Shown here in pieces: positions 1 to 5,152 of a stretch of DNA of 5,185 bases. Source of the stretch: an uncultured Eubacteriales bacterium (lineage in GTDB: Bacteria; Bacillota; Clostridia; Lachnospirales; Lachnospiraceae); the NCBI GenBank assembly GCA_900544525.1, contig UQVN01000237.1:1-5185 (forward strand), in the 5' to 3' direction. The notes beneath the pieces are model-generated. The model saw nothing but the letters and a program-made list of their open reading frames with translations. It had not been told where the DNA came from and made no database searches. Within the stretch, counting starts at the first letter, position 1; every line of letters starts with the position of its first letter. The translations under genes and the position numbers were made by a program.

Positions 1-1
1 A

Positions 2-73
2 AGGAAGGAAGATGTAGAACGATTATTACGTTTTATGGATGATAATTCTTATTTACACGAAGACAATAAGTGA
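2..73 (+). CDS. C-terminal end of an unidentified protein (5' end outside the window)
   Basis: An open frame runs from base 2 to a TGA at 71-73 and gives 23 residues ending in DDNSYLHEDNK. It starts before the window, so only the tail is visible. The tail is charged and hydrophilic, rich in Glu, Asp, Arg and Lys with a short amphipathic stretch (VERLLRFM), and looks like a real cytosolic C-terminus. The other two + strand frames are not convincing. A promoter for the next unit begins about 20 bases after the stop, so this gene is transcriptionally separate from what follows. No clear hairpin terminator lies between them. The T-run at 97-104 has no GC stem before it. I do not recognise the family. 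Confidence 0.5.
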   Translation, partial: RKEDVERLLRFMDDNSYLHEDNK

Positions 74-93
74 AATGGAGAATAAAAAGAGGC

Positions 94-122
94 TTGTTTT
101 TTTTAAGAACCATTGCTATACT
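94..122 (+). promoter_or_regulatory. Sigma-A promoter of the glycine riboswitch transcript
   Basis: A -35 TTGTTT at 94-99 is followed by a 17-base spacer and a -10 TATACT at 117-122. A TGC just before the -10 makes it an extended -10. Transcription should start near 128-130, shortly before the first riboswitch helix, which independently supports the call. Confidence 0.75.
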
Positions 123-145
123 AGACGAAGAAAAATATATAAGAA

Positions 146-311
146 TTTGGAAGATGGATTTGGGAGAGACTGTAACATACAGCACCGAAGGGGAAACAGA
201 AGACACACAAAAACTCTCAGGTAAAAGGACCGAATCTTGACAAAACTCTGGAAAGCATAGCACCCAAGAAGCAATCGGCAAGCCGAGAATCTTTCAGGTA
301 CCAATACAGAG
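146..311 (+). ncRNA. Tandem (two-aptamer) glycine riboswitch
   Basis: Both aptamers carry the glycine riboswitch (gcvT element) signature. Aptamer 1: P1 AAGAT (151-155) pairs with ATCTT (234-238). GAGAG (164-168) pairs with CTCTC (214-218). The conserved CACCGAAGG block lies at 183-191 and CAGGTAAAAGGAC at 218-230. Aptamer 2: P1 CTCTG (246-250) pairs with CAGAG (307-311). GAAAG (251-255) pairs with CTTTC (291-295). It has a core-like CACCCAAGAAGCAA at 261-274, a small TCGG/CCGA hairpin, and CAGGTACC at 295-302. The two aptamers are joined by a short linker as in classic tandem elements, and leader UUUG (146-149) can pair with linker CAAA (241-244), resembling the P0 helix described for this class. 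The RNA binds glycine and here controls the downstream UPF0126/TRIC-type gene. The terminator directly after P1 of aptamer 2 suggests a transcriptional ON switch: glycine stabilises P1 and disfavours the terminator. The class is certain from the motifs; the switch direction is inferred. Confidence 0.95.
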
Positions 312-353
312 GTGTGATTATAGGGATACTCTATAATCACACCTCTTTTTTTT
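308..353 (+). terminator. Riboswitch-controlled intrinsic terminator (expression platform)
   Basis: GAGGTGTGATTATAG (309-323) and CTATAATCACACCTC (331-345) form a perfect 15-bp stem, extended by A308:T346. The loop is 7 bases and a run of eight T follows (346-353). The first stem bases (308-311) are also the 3' strand of P1 in the second glycine aptamer, so the two helices compete at the base. No start codon of the regulated gene lies before it, so it works as an attenuator and not as an end-of-gene terminator. Confidence 0.93.
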
Positions 354-506
354 ACGCAAAGATAACCAGCGATACGAGAGCTTTTATGATCACATATGGC
401 GACTGTCTGCCAACGCAGAAAGTTCGCAAAGCGTGTTTCTCATTGTTATGTGCAAACGATGCTTTTCCTATGTATTTTATAAAATTTTAAAGTAGAAAGG
501 TAGGAT
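354..506 (+). other. Leader spacer between riboswitch terminator and membrane protein gene; content unexplained
   Basis: This 153-base stretch is unusually long for the gap between a riboswitch platform and its gene. Bases 355-440 look less AT-rich than the surroundings and contain small palindromes (TGATCA at 388-393, CATATG at 393-398, CGCAAAGCG at 425-433). A 34-codon frame runs from ATG 386 to TAA 490 with only a weak upstream GAGAG. It resembles no protein I know. I see no convincing second promoter or terminator. The final bases carry the ribosome binding site (AGAAAGG at 494-500) for the next gene. Confidence 0.4.
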
Positions 507-1118
507 ATGATGAATATTTTAGAAGCAATTGGAGTATTCGCATTTGCTATTTCTGGTGCGGTAGTGGCTATGGAGGAAAAATTTGATTTATTTGGAATCT
601 ATGTAATGGCAGCCATTACAGCTATGGGGGGAGGAATTTTAAGAGATGCAATTTTGAATCAAGGATTACCAATCTTTTTTACAAGTCAATGGACTTGGGG
701 GGTCATTTTTCTTGGTGGCAGTCTGGCTATTTTTCTTCGGAAAAATATATTAAATAAAATAGTTTTTGTTATTATCGATGCCATAGGTCTTGCGGCATTT
801 GCCATTTCTGCGGCTTCTACAATGATGGAACAAGGGCAAAATAAAATGGTGATTTTATTTGCTGCCTGTGTAACTGGTGTGGGAGGAGGAATGATCCGCG
901 ATATTATGGTAAATCGAAAGCCAGCTATTTTTTGCTATGATATTTATGCGGTGGCAGCAGTAGTAGGAGGACTTGTCTTTATTTATTTATGTAATATTTG
1001 GGGAACAGGGGTAGCAGTTATTGTTTCTTGGATATTTACGTTTGTAATTCGTATGCTATGTTATTTAAAGAATATTAACTTACCAAAAATACGAGTAAAA
1101 ATGTCTGTCGAATTATGA
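507..1118 (+). CDS. UPF0126/TRIC-family membrane protein, probable glycine transporter
   Basis: The product is a 203-residue, very hydrophobic inner-membrane protein with about seven predicted transmembrane segments. It consists of two homologous halves, each starting with a G-x-x-A-F-A-I-S element (residues 9-16 and 94-101). Each half carries a glycine-rich G-G-G-x-x-R-D signature (41-47 GGGILRD, 126-132 GGGMIRD) followed by a Pro-x-x-F end. This duplicated architecture and length match the UPF0126 family (Pfam PF03458), which shares its fold with TRIC cation channels. Family members such as YicG have been linked to glycine transport by large-scale mutant phenotypes. The glycine riboswitch directly upstream strongly supports glycine as substrate here, whether for uptake or export. 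The start is ATG 507 or the adjacent ATG 510. AGAAAGG at 494-500 lies 6 or 9 bases upstream and does not separate them. The C-terminus (about residues 188-203) is short and basic, probably cytosolic. No hairpin terminator is evident after the stop. The substrate is inferred; family membership is near certain. Confidence 0.93.
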   Translation: MMNILEAIGVFAFAISGAVVAMEEKFDLFGIYVMAAITAMGGGILRDAILNQGLPIFFTSQWTWGVIFLGGSLAIFLRKNILNKIVFVIIDAIGLAAFAISAASTMMEQGQNKMVILFAACVTGVGGGMIRDIMVNRKPAIFCYDIYAVAAVVGGLVFIYLCNIWGTGVAVIVSWIFTFVIRMLCYLKNINLPKIRVKMSVEL

Positions 1119-1152
1119 CGAAATAGTACAAAAATAATAGAAAAAAGTCGAA
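1106..1152 (+). promoter_or_regulatory. Cluster of three Spo0A-box-like heptamers (tentative)
   Basis: The heptamer TGTCGAA at 1106-1112 matches the Spo0A binding core exactly. TGACGAA (1116-1122) and AGTCGAA (1146-1152) each differ by one base. Their starts are 10 and 30 bases apart, so they would lie on the same DNA face. They sit about 45-90 bases before the -35 of the following promoter. The first overlaps the final codons of the membrane protein gene, so coding constraint could explain it. In an AT-rich genome, single heptamers occur by chance. Regulation by Spo0A is a hypothesis only. Confidence 0.25.
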
Positions 1153-1196
1153 AAAATCAAAATAAAAAAAGCAATAATAAAAAATTCGCACTTTTT

Positions 1197-1226
1197 TTGG
1201 TATTATGAGTTAATATATGGTATAGT
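1197..1226 (+). promoter_or_regulatory. Probable sigma-A promoter for the unknown gene and MBL hydrolase unit
   Basis: The -10 TATAGT (1221-1226) is preceded by TGG, giving an extended -10. A -35 TTGGTA (1197-1202) lies 18 bases upstream. The region before it (1121-1190) is almost entirely A-rich, like an UP element. Transcription would begin near 1232, just before the first inverted repeat of the leader. The -35 is imperfect, but the position is right for the downstream gene. Confidence 0.6.
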
Positions 1227-1233
1227 TTAAGTA

Positions 1234-1347
1234 TAAAAATGTACCCGACTTTTGCAGGTGTGAGTAGGAATATACATTTTTAAAACAGACACCTTTGTGA
1301 ATAAAACAAATATCATATACCATGATAATGGAAAATTGCACAAAGGT
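1234..1347 (+). promoter_or_regulatory. Structured 5' leader of unknown class (possible cis-regulatory RNA)
   Basis: Several inverted repeats lie between the promoter and the ribosome binding site. TAAAAATGTA (1234-1243) pairs perfectly with TACATTTTTA (1273-1282). ACCTTTGTG (1291-1299) pairs perfectly with CACAAAGGT (1339-1347) and encloses a TATCAT/ATGATA hairpin (1311-1316 with 1322-1327). AGGTGT (1256-1261), in the loop of the first helix, can pair with ACACCT (1289-1294). That would make a pseudoknot and would break the start of the second helix. No T-run follows, so this is not a plain terminator. It does not match a riboswitch class that I recognise. The ribosome binding site GAGAGG (1369-1374) lies 22 bases after the last helix. 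The repeats are seen directly; a regulatory role is inferred. Confidence 0.4.
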
Positions 1348-1382
1348 AATATTACATAATAAATAAATGAGAGGTATTTACG

Positions 1383-2588
1383 ATGGGAGATTTCAATCAA
1401 CACATTAAAGCAGATACACAAGATATTTTAATTTGGAGAGTATTAAATCAACTTCATGAAAATTTAACAGAAAGAAATAAAATCGTTGATAAAACGATTG
1501 TAGTTCCAAGGTGGGAGCTTACGATAGTTCTAAGAAATGTACAAGAAGTAGATAATCAAGGCAATAGTACAATTTATATTTACTACCGGATTGAACATGA
1601 AATGTTTCAAGAGCCAATTTCTACTTTTTCAGTTGGATGGGGAGAGAATATGGAGCTAGCCGTAAACCGCGCTGTTTTTTCTTTTTTAGCTACAACAATG
1701 GAGACTATATTTGATGTATTCGATCCAAACTATCCAAGAGTAAAAACTTTAGATGTGGAAATTGACGGAGAAACTTACGGATTCGATGTATATATTAGCG
1801 ATGTACTAGAGCACACGGGAGAAGGAATTACTGGAAAAATATATGAAGAGAGTATGTGGGATACGATAAAAAATGAGATAAAATTGCATTTAGGGAAAAA
1901 ACGTTTTTATTGGATCTGGTGTGAAGGTGGAAAGGTGATTGGCGATGTTCAGTATGGTAATGTAACAATCAATAATATAGCCTGTAAAAATTTAAGTGAA
2001 AAAATAAAAAACTATATGAAAACTGTAGAAGAAGATATGCCACTTGATAAGTATTTTAAGTTACAAAGATATCAACAATACATATGTGTATTACAAGATA
2101 AAAAAAGATATGAGCCATATCCTTATACAAAAAAAGAAATAGAAGATAAGGTGGTTTATGTATTTGGATTAATAAAAGAAAATATGGGACAACCTTATCA
2201 TACGCTTTATGACACATTATTAGAAGAATTTAAAGATAAAAATCTTGCCATAGAATTTATCAAACTTCTTCCAGAAATATGTGTAGAACTAAAGAATTAT
2301 GATGTTACGTTCCCTGAAAAAATTGGGATTAAAAGAAAAAGCGAAGAAAAAGTTAATTGGGTTTACAAAACAAGAATCACCTCCTATGATTGGATGAAGC
2401 AAGCTATATACGATCTCGATGTAAAGCAAGAACGTGGAGAAGAAGTAATAAAAAAATTAATGAAAGAAAGTCAGTTACAAAGAGAAGTGAATAGGAGAAG
2501 GGGAGAAGTGGATATTTATGACTTTGGTTCTAGTATTTATATGTCGCCATCGGTAATAGAAATGGATGACGATTATAAGATACGCTAG
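1383..2588 (+). CDS. Uncharacterised 401-residue cytosolic protein
   Basis: The product has no signal peptide or membrane segments and is highly charged. Residues 1-120 look like a mixed alpha/beta domain with an aromatic strand region (TIYIYYRIEHEMF, 63-75), a G-W-G-E turn (85-88) and a helix leading to FDPNYPRV (113-120). Residues 121-200 look strand-rich, with EIDGETYGFDVYI (126-138) and FYWIWCEGG (175-183). Residues 245-400 are mostly helical and Lys/Glu-rich. The first half is faintly reminiscent of DUF6348-type proteins, but I would not assign it. No catalytic motif is visible. The start ATG 1383 has GAGAGG (1369-1374) 8 bases upstream. The codon use is AT-rich like its neighbours. The gene is followed after 65 bases, without a terminator, by an RNase Z-like hydrolase, so the two are probably co-transcribed. 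Its own promoter and a structured leader lie upstream. Confidence 0.85.
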   Translation: MGDFNQHIKADTQDILIWRVLNQLHENLTERNKIVDKTIVVPRWELTIVLRNVQEVDNQGNSTIYIYYRIEHEMFQEPISTFSVGWGENMELAVNRAVFSFLATTMETIFDVFDPNYPRVKTLDVEIDGETYGFDVYISDVLEHTGEGITGKIYEESMWDTIKNEIKLHLGKKRFYWIWCEGGKVIGDVQYGNVTINNIACKNLSEKIKNYMKTVEEDMPLDKYFKLQRYQQYICVLQDKKRYEPYPYTKKEIEDKVVYVFGLIKENMGQPYHTLYDTLLEEFKDKNLAIEFIKLLPEICVELKNYDVTFPEKIGIKRKSEEKVNWVYKTRITSYDWMKQAIYDLDVKQERGEEVIKKLMKESQLQREVNRRRGEVDIYDFGSSIYMSPSVIEMDDDYKIR

Positions 2589-2590
2589 AT

Positions 2591-2599
2591 AAAGGAGGA
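2591..2599 (+). other. Strong Shine-Dalgarno-like sequence without a matching start codon
   Basis: AAAGGAGGA lies 3 bases after the stop of the unknown gene. It is a near-perfect anti-16S match and better than any ribosome binding site actually used in the window. The bases after it read CTG-ATT-TAG, with no ATG, GTG or TTG at a usable distance. The next real start (2654) has its own AAAGGAG at 2635-2641. The sequence may be a remnant of a lost small gene or of a shifted start. Confidence 0.5.
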
Positions 2600-2653
2600 G
2601 CTGATTTAGAAAGAAGTGGGGAGTTTTAGTATTTAAAGGAGTAAAAAAAATAA

Positions 2654-3481
2654 ATGAAACAAGGTCAATATGAGTTAATTATGCTTGGAACTGGAAATGC
2701 CATGGTGACAAAATGCTATAATAGTTGCTTTTTAATTAAGAAGGACGAAAAAGGATTTCTTGTAGATGCAGGTGGAGGAAATGGTATATTAAAACAGATA
2801 GAGCAAGTGAAGATGGATTTTAAAAATATAAAGGATATGTTTCTTACACATGGACATACCGATCATATATTAGGTGCTATTTGGGTTATTCGCAAAATAG
2901 CGTCTATGATGCAGGCGGGACAGTATGAAGGAAATTTTTCTATCTATTGTCATGACGAGGTAAAAGAAATGTTAGAGACATTTTGTAAGATGACATTAGT
3001 TCCAAAGTTGTTCCAATACATTGGCGATAGAATTTTACTTATGGAAGTGAAAGATCAAGAAGAGGTTATGATAGAAAGCATTAATATGAAAATCATATGT
3101 TTTGATATTCACTCTACAAAAGCAAAGCAATTTGGATTTCAAGGAATATTGGCAGATGGGCAGAGAATCACTTGTCTTGGAGATGAGCCGTTTCATCCTT
3201 CCTGCGAAAACTTAGTAAAGGGGAGCGACTGGCTTTTATCAGAAGCCTTTTGTCTATACGAACAAAAAGAACAATTTCGTCCATATGAAAAACATCATAG
3301 CACAGCTTTAGATGCCGGAAGACTGGCAAACCAGCTGGAAGTAAAAACTTTAATTCTATATCATACAGAAGATAAAACATTATCTACGAGAAAACAAGCT
3401 TATAAAAAAGAAGCTGAAAAAGAATTTTTTGGAATGATATATGTTCCCGATGATTTAGAACATATTTTATTATCACAGTAA
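2654..3481 (+). CDS. RNase Z-like metallo-beta-lactamase-fold hydrolase
   Basis: This 275-residue cytosolic protein has the full zinc-ligand set of the RNase Z/ElaC branch of the metallo-beta-lactamase fold. H66-x-H68-x-D70-H71 is in THGHTDH. H153 follows a strand and precedes a Gly-Phe element like the RNase Z HxxxxxGY region. D177 is in LGDEP and H237 in LYHTED. HHST (214-217) followed by an Ala-rich helix matches the conserved HST/HEAT motif of RNase Z. The N-terminus also fits: a strand ending in LGTGNA, then FLVDAGGG. Only 24 residues separate H153 and D177, whereas in B. subtilis RNase Z the equivalent ligands (H140, D211) are about 70 apart and bracket the tRNA-binding arm. That arm is therefore absent, which argues for another phosphodiesterase or hydrolase activity. 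Start ATG 2654 has AAAGGAG (2635-2641) 12 bases upstream, a slightly long spacing. It is probably co-transcribed with the preceding unknown gene. The substrate is unknown. Confidence 0.9.
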   Translation: MKQGQYELIMLGTGNAMVTKCYNSCFLIKKDEKGFLVDAGGGNGILKQIEQVKMDFKNIKDMFLTHGHTDHILGAIWVIRKIASMMQAGQYEGNFSIYCHDEVKEMLETFCKMTLVPKLFQYIGDRILLMEVKDQEEVMIESINMKIICFDIHSTKAKQFGFQGILADGQRITCLGDEPFHPSCENLVKGSDWLLSEAFCLYEQKEQFRPYEKHHSTALDAGRLANQLEVKTLILYHTEDKTLSTRKQAYKKEAEKEFFGMIYVPDDLEHILLSQ

Positions 3482-3534
3482 AAAATCAAAGTATATATTT
3501 TTAAGAGAAATCATATCTGTTAGAAAGGTTTCAT

Positions 3535-3583
3535 AAAAACGACTGGATGCAATAGAGTAAAATTCTGCATGCAGTCGTTTTTT
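3535..3583. terminator. Bidirectional intrinsic terminator between convergent genes
   Basis: AAAAACGACTGGATGCA (3535-3551) pairs with TGCATGCAGTCGTTTTT (3566-3582), with a single G/G mismatch and a 14-base loop. On the + strand the stem ends in six T (3578-3583). On the - strand the five A at 3535-3539 give a U-run. It lies 53 bases after the hydrolase stop and 10 bases from the MATE stop, so it can end both transcripts. Confidence 0.9.
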
Positions 3584-3592
3584 GAATAAATT

Positions 3593-4954
3593 TTATTTGT
3601 TAAAAGAAAAAGGGAATAATGCTCCATTTTCTTGCTTTTTCAATAAAAAGTAGGCTACAATAGAAGCACATAATTCTCCAATTGGAAAAGAAATCCAAAC
3701 ACCGTTTACTCCAATTGATGGAATTCGACTCAAAATAAGACTAAGAGGAATCGTGAGAATGAATTGGCGGAGCAAAGAAATAATAAGAGATTCATTTCCT
3801 TTTCCAATGGCTTCAAAAGTCCCAGAGAAGATAATGCCAATGGTAGAGATTAAAAATCCAAGACTTATAATTCGAAGAGCGGTGCTTCCAGCTGATAATA
3901 AGGAAGAATCGGATTGAAATAGCATAAAAATTTCACGAGGAATTATCATGGATAGAATAGTTCCCAATAGCATAATAATACCAGCGGATAAGAGGCTATA
4001 ACGAATGGTACTTTTCATTCGATTATAATTTTTGGCACCGTAGTTATATCCGATGATAGGGCGCATTCCTTGTACAATTCCGTTGGCAGGCATATAAATA
4101 AAGGTTTGTAGCTTAAAATAAATTCCTAATACATTGATGTAAAGATCCGAAAACTGTTTTAGTATGCTGTTTAAAACACTAACTAAAATCGATGGTAAAA
4201 TCATCATAAGAGAAGAAGGAATGCCCACGGAATAGATGGATTTTATAATCGTAAGATCCATTTTTAAATACTTTGGATGGATGATAACTGCAAAGTTTTT
4301 CTTTCGATATACGATAATATAAAGAATAGCAGTGCAAATTTGTGCAATAACAGTAGCGATCGCAGCTCCTTTTACGCCGAGGGCAGGAACTTGAAACCAT
4401 CCAAAGATAAAGATAGGATCTAATATAATATTAATAATGCATCCAGTAGCAAGCAAAAGCATTGTTGTTTTCATAGCACCTACTGCTTGAAAAATTTTCT
4501 CCATAGTGACTTGAATTAAAGTACCAAAAGAAAAACAAAGTACAATATACGTATAATCGCAAGCGTTTGCTAATATTTCATTGATATTTGTAAAAAGACT
4601 TAAAAAGGGCCTTGTAACGATAAGACCAAACAGTAAAAAGAGGATACAATGAATGCAAGTGCAAGCGATACCAAGAGTCGCTGCCTTATTTGCTTTCTCT
4701 TGTTCTCCTGAACCAAGATAGATGGAAATAGTAGAGGTAATACCGACTCCAATACCAACAGCTACAGAAATTACAAGATTTTGTAAGGGGAATGCAATAG
4801 AGACAGCCGTAAGGGCTGTTTGGCCAAGTTGAGCTACATAAATGCTATCAATAATATTATAAAGAGATTGAATGAGCATTGAAAACATCATAGGAATGGA
4901 CATGGACATGAGTAAAGGGAAAACAGGTTTTGTTTTCATAAAATGATTGGACAT
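3593..4954 (-). CDS. MATE-family multidrug/sodium antiporter
   Basis: The product is a 453-residue inner-membrane protein of the usual MATE length with about twelve predicted transmembrane segments. It probably exports cationic drugs or metabolites in exchange for Na+ or H+. Family features are clear: an N-terminal S-I-P-M-x-F-S-M-L-x-x-S-L-Y-N-I-I-D segment (19-36) followed by the AQLGQTALTAVS loop (41-52). NIILDPIFIFG (175-185) leads into GVKGAAIATVIAQ (193-205), the end of the first half. In the second half, P-A-N-G-I-V-Q-G-x-R-P-I-I-G-Y-N-Y-G-A-K (289-308) is the typical repeat motif. It most resembles the NorM/MepA-like group of Firmicutes. The frame stays open 31 codons further upstream to an ATG at 5047. 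I chose ATG 4954 because AAAGGAG (4963-4969) lies 8 bases before it, because the MATE domain begins just after it, and because the longer start has no ribosome binding site and directly abuts a terminator U-run. It is convergent with the hydrolase gene and monocistronic within this window. The substrate is unknown. Confidence 0.95.
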   Translation of the reverse strand: MSNHFMKTKPVFPLLMSMSIPMMFSMLIQSLYNIIDSIYVAQLGQTALTAVSIAFPLQNLVISVAVGIGVGITSTISIYLGSGEQEKANKAATLGIACTCIHCILFLLFGLIVTRPFLSLFTNINEILANACDYTYIVLCFSFGTLIQVTMEKIFQAVGAMKTTMLLLATGCIINIILDPIFIFGWFQVPALGVKGAAIATVIAQICTAILYIIVYRKKNFAVIIHPKYLKMDLTIIKSIYSVGIPSSLMMILPSILVSVLNSILKQFSDLYINVLGIYFKLQTFIYMPANGIVQGMRPIIGYNYGAKNYNRMKSTIRYSLLSAGIIMLLGTILSMIIPREIFMLFQSDSSLLSAGSTALRIISLGFLISTIGIIFSGTFEAIGKGNESLIISLLRQFILTIPLSLILSRIPSIGVNGVWISFPIGELCASIVAYFLLKKQENGALFPFSFNK

Positions 4955-4962
4955 AGAAAAAA

Positions 4963-4969
4963 CTCCTTT
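4963..4969 (-). promoter_or_regulatory. Ribosome binding site that sets the MATE start
   Basis: Read on the - strand this is AAAGGAG, 8 bases before ATG 4952-4954. It fixes the start 31 codons downstream of the longest possible reading frame. The upstream in-frame ATG (5045-5047) has only T residues before it. Confidence 0.85.
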
Positions 4970-5010
4970 CTGAGAACATACATCATTTGTACATGGTGCT
5001 TTTTTAAATG

Positions 5011-5031
5011 ATAGGAAACACAATTTCCTAT
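5011..5031 (-). other. Short perfect hairpin in the MATE leader
   Basis: ATAGGAAA and TTTCCTAT form an 8-bp perfect inverted repeat around a 5-base loop. It lies 5 bases past the leader terminator's U-run and about 56 bases before the MATE start. It is too AT-rich and lacks a T-run, so it is not a terminator. It could be an mRNA-stabilising or regulatory hairpin or an operator. Confidence 0.45.
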
Positions 5032-5036
5032 AACAT

Positions 5037-5090
5037 AAAAAAGTCATGTGATCTGTTTACATGGATGGGGAAACAGAAAAATCACATGAC
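5037..5090 (-). terminator. Intrinsic terminator upstream of the MATE gene (probable attenuator)
   Basis: On the - strand GTCATGTGAT (5090-5081) pairs with ATCACATGAC (5052-5043), a perfect 10-bp stem. An inner CTGTTT/AAACAG helix (5076-5071 with 5058-5053) continues it after a four-base bulge. The loop is 12 bases and six T follow (5042-5037). On the + strand there is no T-run, so it acts toward the MATE gene. It sits between the best promoter (5153-5181) and the MATE start, which suggests attenuation. The alternative is the end of a gene entering from the right: a frame without clear protein character does stop at 5096-5098. Confidence 0.75.
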
Positions 5091-5152
5091 AAAAGTTAAA
5101 AATACTTCTTTTTTCTTAATAAAATTGCATGAAAAAAAATTGTTGCAAAAGG

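Noticed and set aside
94..110. T-run after AAGAGGCTT as a terminator of the left-hand gene
   Set aside because: The possible stem is A/T only or 3 bp. The T-run is better explained as part of the promoter.
33..340. Minus-strand and plus-strand reading frames across the riboswitch (33-281, 116-340, 39-224)
   Set aside because: They overlap the conserved glycine riboswitch and terminator, lack ribosome binding sites and have low-complexity composition. The RNA explains the sequence.
443..474. A second promoter just before the UPF0126 gene (TTGTTA with TATGTA)
   Set aside because: The spacer would be 20 bases and the -10 match is weak.
386..490. 34-codon frame in the leader spacer as a small gene
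   Set aside because: It has only a weak GAGAG upstream, no recognisable protein, and no conservation evidence. It is reported only as part of the unexplained spacer.
1227..1421. Minus-strand 64-residue frame
   Set aside because: It covers the leader and the start of the 401-residue gene on the opposite strand, has no ribosome binding site, and is a shadow frame.
3168..3380. Minus-strand 70-residue frame
   Set aside because: It is antisense to the well-supported hydrolase gene.
4179..4400. Minus-strand 73-residue frame
   Set aside because: It is an alternative frame inside the MATE gene without a ribosome binding site.
4955..5047. 31-codon N-terminal extension of the MATE protein to ATG 5047
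   Set aside because: No ribosome binding site; the ATG directly follows the terminator U-run; the extension is Cys/Phe-rich and unlike MATE N-termini; AAAGGAG sits before ATG 4954.
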